The translations under genes and the position numbers were made by a program. A stretch of 64,000 nt of DNA from Acidobacteriota bacterium (GTDB lineage: Bacteria; Acidobacteriota; Terriglobia; Terriglobales; Acidobacteriaceae). Of the stretch, positions 24,950 to 33,504 are shown one piece after another (within the stretch, counting starts at the first letter, position 1; the number at the start of each line of letters is the position of its first letter). The notes beneath the pieces were generated by a model. The model saw only the letters and a list, made by a program, of their open reading frames with translations. It was not told the origin of the DNA and did no database searches. The stretch covers positions 89,530 through 153,529 of the forward strand of contig QIBA01000040.1 of assembly GCA_003225175.1 (NCBI GenBank), given 5' to 3'.

Positions 24950-26647
24950 TTGATCGGCGTTTTCGCAAAATCTGGGCAGGACGAAGCGGTTCGAGAATTC
25001 TTCGAGCTCTTCAAGACGCCATGGCAGTTCGTTCGAGCTGGCAGTTTTTATGATGTAGTGATCTCGACATTAGACGATGTGCCGCCTGTAGATTGCAGGT
25101 TGCTCATTGTCTACGGCTGTTCAGCAAAGCGGGTGGACGCGGGGCATGGAGATGCCTTCCCGCTCCTCAAAACCGCGTCTTTTATTTATTCGGGTGGTGC
25201 TGTCCCGATCTACTGTGGAGTGCGCACGTTTGCACCTTTGGCCGAGGTAGTTCGGTATGTCAGTGATAATGGCGAGACGGTTGGATTTTATTCGCGGCCG
25301 CGTTCGCTCTTACGGCTTGGATATGACCTGTTCGATGAATCAGAGTACCTGCTGACGGCAGGTCAACCCGAGGAATGGGCGCATGTTCCTACACTCGATC
25401 TCCACATTGAGATCCTACGCAATGCCATATTGCAGGCAGGTATACCCCTGCTGGAGATTCCACCTTCTCCTGAAAACTACAGTTTTATAACCTGCCTTAC
25501 CCATGATATCGACTTCGTTGGAATACGAAGCCATTTCTTCGATCATTCCATGTTCGGCTTTTGTTACCGAGGAACGATCGGCGCTTTCCTCAAGTTCCTC
25601 CGAGGCAGACTTTCGCTTGATCTTTTGATCAGGAGCTGGGTGGCTGTTCTATCCTTGCCGTTCGTCTATGCCGGATGGATGAAGGATTTCTGGCAGCCAT
25701 TCGAATGGTATCTAACGGCGGAAAAGGACCTTCCCTCTACTTACTTCCTCATCCCTTTCAAGAGAACGCGAGGGACAAAGGTTTCCGGCGCTAACGCCGG
25801 GCGACGTGCAGCTGCTTACGATGTAGGAGATCTTAAGTCCTGGATCGAGAGGCTTCAAAACGAAGGGTGTGAAGTAGCAGTCCATGGAATTGATTCCTGG
25901 CACAGCGAGCAGAAGGCCCGGAATGAATCGAAGAGAGTTAGGGACGCCGCCGGCAGATCGCGAGTTGGAGTGCGAATGCACTGGTTGCTCGCGGATCGCG
26001 ATACTCCCGCCATTCTAGATCGAGCCGATTATGACTATGACTCAACTTGTGGATACAACGGCGCAATTGGATATCGAGCGGGAACGCTGCAAGTCTTTCG
26101 TCCAATAGGTACGAAAAAGTTGTTAGAATTGCCCTTACACCTTCAGGATGGCGCTCTTTTCTTTCCGGAGAAGCTAAACCTCTCGGAACCAGAAGCGGAG
26201 CAACGCTGCGCCACTTTGATCGATCAAGCCCGAAATCTGGGAGGTGTGCTTACAGTTTTGTGGCACGACAGGAGCCACGCTGCTGAGCGGTTTTGGGGGG
26301 ATTTTTACCTGCGATTGCTGAAAAGGCTTCGCACCTGTCGTTGCTGGTTCGCCAGTGCAGAGCAAGTTATAGCGTGGTTCCGTTACCGCCGAGAAGTCAA
26401 GTTTAAATCGCTTACAGCCGCTGTTCCCAATTTAGTATCGATCCATTACGACGGAAGGACACCGATCCAACCGCTCGTCACCCTGAGAATTCATCGTCCG
26501 TCCGGTCAAAGGGTTGGCAGTGCATCAGAGCATGCAGCTCCAGCGTTCGAAGACATTTCGTGGGATGGCGAAGATTCTGAAAAGCTTTCTCGAATCTGCC
26601 GAGAGCGGCTGGGCTGCTTCAGTATGGATCCCACAGTTCGGGCCTAA
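24950..26647 (+). CDS. Large NodB-like (polysaccharide deacetylase family) protein
   Basis: This 565-aa protein has a divergent polysaccharide-deacetylase core in the middle. The metal-binding Asp pair appears in FITCLTHDIDFVGI (about residue 180), and the His region in CEVAVHGIDSWHSEQ. A later LTVLWHDRSHAAERF resembles the closing motif. The first ~170 residues (start MIGVFAKSG, then LLIVYGCSAK) form a separate alpha/beta domain I do not recognise. No signal peptide is present, so it may act in the cytoplasm on lipid-linked or nucleotide sugars, or be a non-catalytic relative. The start is TTG with CGGAG 6 bases upstream. Two other NodB-like genes occur at 27891 and 54347. Confidence 0.7.
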   Translation: MIGVFAKSGQDEAVREFFELFKTPWQFVRAGSFYDVVISTLDDVPPVDCRLLIVYGCSAKRVDAGHGDAFPLLKTASFIYSGGAVPIYCGVRTFAPLAEVVRYVSDNGETVGFYSRPRSLLRLGYDLFDESEYLLTAGQPEEWAHVPTLDLHIEILRNAILQAGIPLLEIPPSPENYSFITCLTHDIDFVGIRSHFFDHSMFGFCYRGTIGAFLKFLRGRLSLDLLIRSWVAVLSLPFVYAGWMKDFWQPFEWYLTAEKDLPSTYFLIPFKRTRGTKVSGANAGRRAAAYDVGDLKSWIERLQNEGCEVAVHGIDSWHSEQKARNESKRVRDAAGRSRVGVRMHWLLADRDTPAILDRADYDYDSTCGYNGAIGYRAGTLQVFRPIGTKKLLELPLHLQDGALFFPEKLNLSEPEAEQRCATLIDQARNLGGVLTVLWHDRSHAAERFWGDFYLRLLKRLRTCRCWFASAEQVIAWFRYRREVKFKSLTAAVPNLVSIHYDGRTPIQPLVTLRIHRPSGQRVGSASEHAAPAFEDISWDGEDSEKLSRICRERLGCFSMDPTVRA

Positions 26648-26664
26648 AGATTTCCTTTTCGATC

Positions 26665-27879
26665 ATGAAGCCGATCTGCGTTCTCCTGCAAAATCATTAC
26701 GACGGCGATATCCGCGTCAGGCGCAAGGCTGAAGCTCTGGTAAATGCGGGCTATTCAGTTGAGGTATTCGCTTTGCGCAACTCCGGAGGTAGGAAGGACT
26801 ACTACTTAGAGGGTGTGCATGTGCGCACCTTATCTCTTGGTAAGGCAAGGGGCTCCTTGGCTCGATACCTCTACGAGTACGCGATTTTTTGGCTGTGGTC
26901 ATTCATTAACGTTACTTTTCGTATGCCCTTCCGGAAGTATGCGGTAATTGACGTAAACACTTTGCCCGATTTCCTGATTTTTGCAGCGGCTTTTGCAAAA
27001 GCCATGGGAGCAAAGGTGGTTTTGGACATGCACGAAATCACCCCAGAATTTTACATGTCCAAATATCAAATCCCGGAGAACGCGAGCCTTGTGCGATTGC
27101 TCAAGTTCATAGAACGGCTGAGTTTTCGGTTTGCTGACCGGGTGATCACGATCAATGAACCTATCACCGACCTGTTGGCGAGTCGAGGGCTAGATCGGCG
27201 CGTTACGACAATCATTACGAATTCAGCGGATGAGTCGATGTTTGCCGGTCGCAGGAAGCATTCTGAGGCCGTGAAGGAATCGTTCGTCATGATGTACCAC
27301 GGCACTCTCACCAAGCTATATGGATTAGATATCGCTATCGAGGCGTTTGCGCTCGCACAACGAGAGATCCCGGGCTGCGAGTTTTGGATCCTGGGAAACG
27401 GGCCGGAAGGTGAGTCTTTGCGCGAATTGGCGAAGCTGCGTGGAGTTTCGCAAAAAGTACGATTGCTGGGGCGCGTACCCTGGGAAGAAGTGCCGAAATG
27501 GCTCGCTCAGTGCGACCTGGGAGTGCTTGCAATAAGGCGGGATGTGTTTCTGGAGTTTGCCTCACCAAATAAGCTACCTGAATACATCATTATGGGTAAG
27601 CCGGTCGTTATTTCACGGCTGAGGGCCGTTCAAAGATACTTCAGTGAGTCCTCATTGGCTTATTTCGAACCTGGCGAAGTGGCTGACCTAGCGAGACAGA
27701 TGGTTCGAATATATAGAGATCCTGAAATGCGACTCTCGCTAGTTGCTTCAGCAGCAAAGGAGTATGCAGCTATCCGTTGGGAAGTCATGAGGGCGCGCTA
27801 TTTGGAACTGATTGGAAGCATCATCCCTTCGCGCCATGATGCGGCTAAAGCTTCTAGCTGCAAGGTCGGAGTAGCCTAA
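26665..27879 (+). CDS. Family 4 (GT-B) glycosyltransferase
   Basis: This 404-aa retaining GT-B glycosyltransferase opens with ICVLLQNHYDGDIRVRRKAE, typical of GT4 enzymes of EPS loci. It continues with VVLDMHEITPEFY and TIITNSADESMF before the donor domain. That domain carries FVMMYHGTLTKLYGLDIAIE, FWILGNGPEGESLREL and the nucleotide-sugar region FASPNKLPEYIIMGKPVVIS. It has no signal peptide or membrane span and would act at the cytoplasmic face. It follows the NodB-like gene by 17 bp in the same series. Confidence 0.9.
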   Translation: MKPICVLLQNHYDGDIRVRRKAEALVNAGYSVEVFALRNSGGRKDYYLEGVHVRTLSLGKARGSLARYLYEYAIFWLWSFINVTFRMPFRKYAVIDVNTLPDFLIFAAAFAKAMGAKVVLDMHEITPEFYMSKYQIPENASLVRLLKFIERLSFRFADRVITINEPITDLLASRGLDRRVTTIITNSADESMFAGRRKHSEAVKESFVMMYHGTLTKLYGLDIAIEAFALAQREIPGCEFWILGNGPEGESLRELAKLRGVSQKVRLLGRVPWEEVPKWLAQCDLGVLAIRRDVFLEFASPNKLPEYIIMGKPVVISRLRAVQRYFSESSLAYFEPGEVADLARQMVRIYRDPEMRLSLVASAAKEYAAIRWEVMRARYLELIGSIIPSRHDAAKASSCKVGVA

Positions 27880-27890
27880 ACCTACGCATC

Positions 27891-29663
27891 ATGAGTGACG
27901 TCGCAATCCTATATCGGGACAATCCCTCGGTCGCGGACACGCGCGCGGGACAGCTTGTTCAATTTGTTGGACTGCAATCGGAATTCGTTGATGTCGGCGC
28001 CACTGCAGCTCTGATTCACTCTCTTCGAGCCACCGTTGCAGGGTGCGAGTGCCTCTTGGTCTCGATGGAGTGTCTTGCGCAGCTGTGCGCTTCGATGCAA
28101 ACGAATGTAGGTATTGAAACGATACTCGGGGCTGGCAAATCGATTCTTATTTATGGCTGTCTACCAACAGAACCTCACAATTCAATGGTTCGATTGCTTT
28201 CGTCTGGAATGCTTAAAGGCGTCAAGCGCGTGGAGAGCCGTCCATCAGAATTCCGCGTGAAGAATGATCGAGAATTCTGCCGAGAACTGGCAGGAATTTC
28301 CTTTTCCGCCGCTCAAAAGAGTCTCCATTGCTTTGAACCCGCGGGACTCGCGGCTGAGAACCTCATAATCAGCATCGATAATGATCCGTTCTTTGTTCTC
28401 GCGAACTACGAGTGCTCACGTGTTTCCCTTTTGGCACACGATCATTTTGTCGATCTGAATCGCACAGTAGAACGCGACTATAACCTCACATCGAGCTTTC
28501 CCGACATGGTGCCGTTGATCATGTTTTTGCGAAACGCGATGGACGAGCGCTTGTGGCATAGCGAACGCGCTCGTGCATGTTTCGTTGTTGATGATCCATT
28601 GCTGCAGGAGCGATATGGGTTTCTCGAGTATGCCCAGCTCTTCAGCAGGATGCTTCCACATAAATTCTCTCTATCGATCGCGTTTATTCCCTGGAATCAC
28701 GATAGGTCGGACCCGGAAATTATGCGTTTCTTTCCATCTGGTTCACCGCGAGGCTCCTTGTGTATTCACGGCTGTGATCACACTGCCGGCGAGTTCGCCG
28801 TCAATAACGTCATCCTCCTGAGCAAGAAGGCACGCTTGGCTCTCGAGCGGATGGGCCAGCATCGTGCGCGATACGGAGTTTCTTTCGACGAAGTGATGGT
28901 ATTTCCTCAAGGGCTTTTCTCGTCAGAAGCATTGGAGGCATTGAAGTCCTCTGGTTATCTTGCTGCAGTGAATTCTGATCCTCATCCATCAACTGCAGAT
29001 AGCCAGCTACGGCTGGGAGATATTCTCGATGTTGCAGTGATGAGCTTTAGTGATTTCCCCTTGTTCCTCAGACGATATCCAAAGGACATTGCTGAATTTG
29101 CTCTAGATCTCTTTTTGGGGAGACCTGCCATCGTAGTCGAACACCACGGCTACTTTCGGAAAGGTTATGGTGCCTTGGAAGATTTTGTAGAAAAGCTTAA
29201 CGCGCTCAACGACCGTCTCGAATGGACTAATTTGGGAACGATTTGCTCAGAGGCATGCCTGACCCGAACCGACCGTCATGGCGACGTTCATGTGCGCTTC
29301 TATACTAGCCATTTTCATCTCAGAAACAGTGATTCGCGCTCCCACGACTATGTTTTGTATAAGCGCCATACACCTGGGTATCCAATGCCGGTGATTACCA
29401 TTGATGGAAGCAAGGTGGAGGCTGAGGAAAAGGACGGTTACATTATTCTGAGGCTCTCTCTCGACGCGGGAGCAGCTGCACATATTCAGATGCCGGCAGC
29501 TAAGGACGCCAGTCCTGATCAATATGGACAGAGTGTGGCTGATCGGACCAAGACAAGCACGCGGAGATTGCTTTCTGAGTTTCGAGACAATTATGTCGAC
29601 ACGAACCCTTTACTTGGCGGAGTGCTCTCACATGCTCGCAAAATCAGAGCTTGGCTAAACTAA
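27891..29663 (+). CDS. NodB-like protein of unknown function
   Basis: This 590-aa protein contains a divergent deacetylase-like (beta/alpha)-barrel region. Its candidate metal ligands are RACFVVDDPLLQERYGFLEY (adjacent Asp pair, as in DUF2334-type relatives) and SLCIHGCDHTAGEF with two histidines. IVVEHHGYFRKGYGAL could be the late His motif. The N-terminal ~200 residues resemble a glutamine-amidotransferase/flavodoxin-like alpha/beta fold but lack a recognisable catalytic site. The C-terminal ~100 residues look like a beta-sandwich (HVRFYTSHFHLRNS). No export signal is evident. It starts 12 bp after the GT4 gene. Function is unassigned; an EPS modification role is inferred from context. Confidence 0.65.
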   Translation: MSDVAILYRDNPSVADTRAGQLVQFVGLQSEFVDVGATAALIHSLRATVAGCECLLVSMECLAQLCASMQTNVGIETILGAGKSILIYGCLPTEPHNSMVRLLSSGMLKGVKRVESRPSEFRVKNDREFCRELAGISFSAAQKSLHCFEPAGLAAENLIISIDNDPFFVLANYECSRVSLLAHDHFVDLNRTVERDYNLTSSFPDMVPLIMFLRNAMDERLWHSERARACFVVDDPLLQERYGFLEYAQLFSRMLPHKFSLSIAFIPWNHDRSDPEIMRFFPSGSPRGSLCIHGCDHTAGEFAVNNVILLSKKARLALERMGQHRARYGVSFDEVMVFPQGLFSSEALEALKSSGYLAAVNSDPHPSTADSQLRLGDILDVAVMSFSDFPLFLRRYPKDIAEFALDLFLGRPAIVVEHHGYFRKGYGALEDFVEKLNALNDRLEWTNLGTICSEACLTRTDRHGDVHVRFYTSHFHLRNSDSRSHDYVLYKRHTPGYPMPVITIDGSKVEAEEKDGYIILRLSLDAGAAAHIQMPAAKDASPDQYGQSVADRTKTSTRRLLSEFRDNYVDTNPLLGGVLSHARKIRAWLN

Positions 29664-29726
29664 CGGTTCGCATCAGTCATTTGAGTGTTTTCCCTAATTT
29701 CAGTAAGTCAGAGCTTATAAATCTCA

Positions 29727-30620
29727 ATGCCAAATAAGCTGCCTAAATATGTACTCGTAACTCCTGCGAGAAACGAAGCGGCATTTATCGAGAAGACCAT
29801 CACGTCAGTCATAGAACAAACCGTATTACCCGTGAAATGGGTGATTGTGAGCGACGGTTCCACAGACGGTACTGACGAGATCGTTCAGCGCTTTGCATCG
29901 CAACACTTGTGGATCGAGCTCGTCAGGCAGCCGGAACGCAGGGAGCGAAACTTCGCCGGAAAGGTTGCTGCTTTCAATGCCGGACTGCAACGCCTCCGCA
30001 ATTTGGACTTCGAGGTCGTTGGAAACGTAGATGCCGACGTTTCGTTTGAGGCTGACTACTTTGCTTTTCTCCTCGAAAAGCTCGCCACCGATCCGTCTCT
30101 GGGCCTCGTGGGCACACCATACAGAGATCCCTTGAATCCTCCATATGACTATCGCTTCGCGAGCATTGAGCATGTTACTGGCCCATGCCAGGTGTTTCGT
30201 AGGAGCTGTTTTGAGGCAATCGGCGGCTATCGTCCAGTAAGGGGCGGCTGCATTGATCGAATTGCCGACATATCCGCCCGAATGAAAGGGTGGAGAACTC
30301 GCACTTTTACGGAGAAAACCTATTTGCATTACCGCTACACCGGCACTGCTGAGCAGGGGGTGCTCACGGCAAAATTCAAAGATGGTGGCAAAGACTATTC
30401 TGTCGGTACTTCCCCGATCTGGGAGGTGTTTAGAAGTTGTTATCAAATGACAAAAAAGCCATTGATTATCGGCGGCGTTGTGACAGCACTAGGTTATTTC
30501 TGGGCTGCCGTCCGAAGAATGGAGAGGCCAGTCCCACGCGAGCTGGTCGAGTTTTGTCGCCGAGAGCAAATGCAGCGACTCAAGCAGTTTACTGGGAGAA
30601 TGCTGCGGCCTAACTCCTAA
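29727..30620 (+). CDS. Family 2 glycosyltransferase
   Basis: This 297-aa GT-A inverting glycosyltransferase has the opening YVLVTPARNEAAFIEKTITS, the nucleotide-binding VIVSDGSTDGTDEIVQRFAS and the metal-binding NVDADVSFEADYF. The acceptor region is GPCQVFRRSCFEAIGGYRPV. One hydrophobic stretch near residue 250 (LIIGGVVTALGYFWAAV) may tether it to the membrane. It lies 63 bp after the preceding gene with no regulatory element visible in the gap. Confidence 0.88.
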   Translation: MPNKLPKYVLVTPARNEAAFIEKTITSVIEQTVLPVKWVIVSDGSTDGTDEIVQRFASQHLWIELVRQPERRERNFAGKVAAFNAGLQRLRNLDFEVVGNVDADVSFEADYFAFLLEKLATDPSLGLVGTPYRDPLNPPYDYRFASIEHVTGPCQVFRRSCFEAIGGYRPVRGGCIDRIADISARMKGWRTRTFTEKTYLHYRYTGTAEQGVLTAKFKDGGKDYSVGTSPIWEVFRSCYQMTKKPLIIGGVVTALGYFWAAVRRMERPVPRELVEFCRREQMQRLKQFTGRMLRPNS

Positions 30621-30688
30621 GAATCAGGAGAACTTCACGCGAACGACTTCGTGCGAATAACAGAGACTCAGTGCCAAAAGGACTTCTT

Positions 30689-31606
30689 ATGGGAATCGCG
30701 CAAAAGCAAACTGTAATCAAGACTTGTGGCAAGGAGCTAAAAGTCTTAGGCCGTGTGTTAAAGGTCGCTCGGCTGGATGGGGAAAAGTTCACGTTTCCTG
30801 AAGATCCGGAGGCTGTAATCCAGAGTCTTCATCGATGCGGAACTCGCATTGATCTTTTCACGTTTTTGCAGAAACTTCCCGAAACCGCACCAGTGTACCC
30901 ATATCCGATGGAATGGGACAACCTTGCTGTTTTGTCTGTGTCTACGTTTGAACACTGGTGGAACCACCAGATTCGCTCTCTCGCGCGCAATCGGGCGCGT
31001 CAAGCTGAGAAAAAGGGCGTAGAGATCCGTGAGGTCCCCTTTAGTGATGCGCTGCTTCAAGGCATCTGCGACATTTACAACGAGTCGCCCATTCGCCAAG
31101 GTAGACGATTCCCTCATTACGGCATGAACCTTGAGAGGGCGCGTTTATATGCAGGAACATTTCTTAATCGAAGCGTCTTTATTGGCGCGTTCCTTAATGG
31201 CGCGATGATTGGCTTCATCAAGCTGGTAGTCGATGAGACTGGCACGCACGCGTGTGCAATCCATATCCTCTCGATGCTGAAACATCGTGACAAGGCGCCA
31301 ACGAACGCTCTAGTCGCTCAAGCCGTGCGGTCATGTGCCGACCGCGGAATCGCATATTTAGTGTACGAAAACTTTACCTACGGAAAAAAGACTGGCGATA
31401 CTCTCAGTCACTTCAAGGAGACGAACGGGTTTCAACGCCTCGATTTGCCACGCTACTACATTCCATTAACCCGCTTTGGGGCCATTGCACTCCGTATCGG
31501 CTTGCATCGTGACGTGGGGAGCGCTCTGCCTGAAATAGTGAAGGCGAAACTGAGGCAATTGCGCAGCGCATGGTATAGCCGCAGATACCGCACAGTTGAT
31601 GCTTAG
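30689..31606 (+). CDS. GNAT/FemAB-like acyltransferase-related protein
   Basis: This 305-aa protein looks like the double-GNAT fold of FemAB/lipid-II-type or acyl-CoA transferases. Its candidate core is FIGAFLNGAMIGFIKLVVDE followed by CAIHILSMLKHRDKAPTNAL, and a basic helix NRARQAEKKGVEIREVPF sits before it. No catalytic motif can be fixed. ATG 30689 is preferred because AAAGGA lies 6 bases upstream; GTG 30671 would add six residues. It precedes the amidotransferase-like gene by 8 bp, and a true FemAB relative lies at 43869. It could add an acyl or amino-acyl group to the polymer, but this is inference. Confidence 0.6.
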   Translation: MGIAQKQTVIKTCGKELKVLGRVLKVARLDGEKFTFPEDPEAVIQSLHRCGTRIDLFTFLQKLPETAPVYPYPMEWDNLAVLSVSTFEHWWNHQIRSLARNRARQAEKKGVEIREVPFSDALLQGICDIYNESPIRQGRRFPHYGMNLERARLYAGTFLNRSVFIGAFLNGAMIGFIKLVVDETGTHACAIHILSMLKHRDKAPTNALVAQAVRSCADRGIAYLVYENFTYGKKTGDTLSHFKETNGFQRLDLPRYYIPLTRFGAIALRIGLHRDVGSALPEIVKAKLRQLRSAWYSRRYRTVDA

Positions 31607-31614
31607 GTGAAGGA

Positions 31615-33420
31615 ATGCCCGGTCTCGTTGGTCTAATCACAACTATGCCCAAAGAATGGGCGGAATCGCAGTTGTCTCGCATGCTCGAGACCCAGCATCA
31701 CGCTCGGTTCTATACCTCTGGAAAGTGGCATACAACATCGATTGGGGTCTACGTGGGATGGACAGCTATCGAGAACTCGTTTGCTTCACAGATGCCCCTC
31801 TGCAATCCCACAAGCGATGTCCATCTGTTTTTCGCGGGTGAAGAATACTCTGGGGATGGAGTACACGCCGCTGATAACGGATGTCCCAAGCGTAACAACG
31901 AAGCTTCTTATTTGATTGATTGCTATGAGTCAGGTGACACCTTCCCCGCAAGGTTGAATGGAATTTTCCATGGTCTCGTTGTGGATTCGAGAAGGAAGAC
32001 GGCTACGCTCTTCAATGATCGATACGGAATGCATCCGGTCCATTACTACCAGGCAAAAGAAGCATTTTATTTTGGAGCGGAAGCTAAGGCAATTCTTGCT
32101 GTTTGTCCCGACTTGCGAAGCATTGACGAGCGCGGACTAGCGGAGTTCATTGCTTTTAGCTGTGTCCTCGAGAATCGCACGATTTTTAGGCAGATCCAAG
32201 TAATGCCAGGTGGGTCATCGTGGACTTTTTGCAACGGCACTCTTCGAGGAAAACAGAGTTACTTTCGCCCCGAAGAATGGGAGAGCCAGGAGCAAGTGGC
32301 GCCAGAGCAATATCGGCAAGAGTTATCGAACGTATTAAGAAGTAGCCTTCCACGCTATTTTTGTGGTTCGCAACGGACGGGAATAGCTCTGACGGGTGGG
32401 TTGGATACGCGCGTCCTCCTGGCAGTGAATAAAGCTTCGTCAGCTTCTCTTGCAACGTACACGTTTGGCGGACCACTGCGCGAATCGCAAGACGTTATCA
32501 TAGCCCGAAAAGTCGCCCGAGAGTGCGGGTTAGCTCATCAGGTAATCACCGTCGGCGAGCAGTTCTTATCGAAGTTTTCCCATTATGCCGAGCGAAGTGT
32601 GTACTTCACGGAAGGAACAGTAGATGCTTACCGTGCTTCTGATCTCTACTTGAGCGAAAAGGCTAGAGAAATTGCCCCGGCAAAAATTGTTGGTACCTAC
32701 GGAAGTGAAATTGTTCAACACGCCGTGATGTTCAGCCCTACGCTTTTTGCGCAAGGGCTCTTTTCCGGTGATCTCAAACCACATTTGCTGGCTGCCGACC
32801 AGACCTATTCCCAGGCGCGGCGATGCAATCCAATTACGTTTGCTGCATTTCGACAATCGCCCTGGTATCATCGTGGGATTCTTTCCCTGGAGCGGACTCA
32901 GCTTACAGTCAGATCACCCTTTCTCGACAATAGCTTTGTCCGCACTGTTTATCGTGCGCCCCAATCTTCCAAGGCTGACATTCGTTTGCGCCTGTTAGCC
33001 GATCACAACAGCCAATTAGCACGAATCCGTTCTGATCGGGGAGTTGTTCAGAATGGGAACTCTATGTCGCTTCTTCGACAAATCATTCTTCAGACGACAT
33101 ACAAAGCGGAATACCTGTTTGACAGCGGCATGCCCAATTGGCTTGCGCGATTGAACCAAGCATCGGCAGCACAACTCGAACGATGGTTTCTGGGACGCCA
33201 CAAACTCTTGCACTTCAGGGTCTGGTATAGAGATGCGCTTAAGGATTACATCCGCGAAATGCTGCTCGATTCCAGGTCCCTTGCTCGGCCCTATATCGTC
33301 AGCAAGCGAGTGGAAACGATTGTTCGCGAACACACATCAGGAACGGGAAACTACACAACTGAAATTCACAAACTATTAACCTTGGAGCTGTTGCACCGAC
33401 TGTTTTTCGATAGGTCTTAA
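31615..33420 (+). CDS. Asparagine-synthase-like amidotransferase lacking the glutaminase cysteine
   Basis: This 601-aa protein has the two domains of asparagine synthase B. The N-terminal Ntn-hydrolase half (about 1-200) contains LNGIFHGLVVDSRRKTATLF, NDRYGMHPVHYYQAKEAFYF and AEAKAILAVCPDLRSI. The C-terminal ATP-pyrophosphatase half has ALTGGLDTRVLLAV in place of the usual SGGLDS loop. The glutaminase nucleophile should be Cys2 (MCG...), but this protein begins MPGLVGLI, so it should not hydrolyse glutamine. A related amidotransferase is a regular member of XrtA/PEP-CTERM loci, where it may amidate a uronic acid. This copy would need free ammonia or a different nucleophile. ATG 31615 follows GAAGGA. 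Confidence 0.85.
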   Translation: MPGLVGLITTMPKEWAESQLSRMLETQHHARFYTSGKWHTTSIGVYVGWTAIENSFASQMPLCNPTSDVHLFFAGEEYSGDGVHAADNGCPKRNNEASYLIDCYESGDTFPARLNGIFHGLVVDSRRKTATLFNDRYGMHPVHYYQAKEAFYFGAEAKAILAVCPDLRSIDERGLAEFIAFSCVLENRTIFRQIQVMPGGSSWTFCNGTLRGKQSYFRPEEWESQEQVAPEQYRQELSNVLRSSLPRYFCGSQRTGIALTGGLDTRVLLAVNKASSASLATYTFGGPLRESQDVIIARKVARECGLAHQVITVGEQFLSKFSHYAERSVYFTEGTVDAYRASDLYLSEKAREIAPAKIVGTYGSEIVQHAVMFSPTLFAQGLFSGDLKPHLLAADQTYSQARRCNPITFAAFRQSPWYHRGILSLERTQLTVRSPFLDNSFVRTVYRAPQSSKADIRLRLLADHNSQLARIRSDRGVVQNGNSMSLLRQIILQTTYKAEYLFDSGMPNWLARLNQASAAQLERWFLGRHKLLHFRVWYRDALKDYIREMLLDSRSLARPYIVSKRVETIVREHTSGTGNYTTEIHKLLTLELLHRLFFDRS

Positions 33421-33504
33421 TTTTTTTGCTGCGTCGTTAAGTTTGGAAGGCATCCTACGCCGCCGTTTATTGCCACCATCGCGTTTACCATTGGCATTCT
33501 GGGA

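Noticed and set aside
29826..30446. 206-codon open frame on the - strand
   Set aside because: It is antisense to a well-supported GT2 gene and carries no motif.
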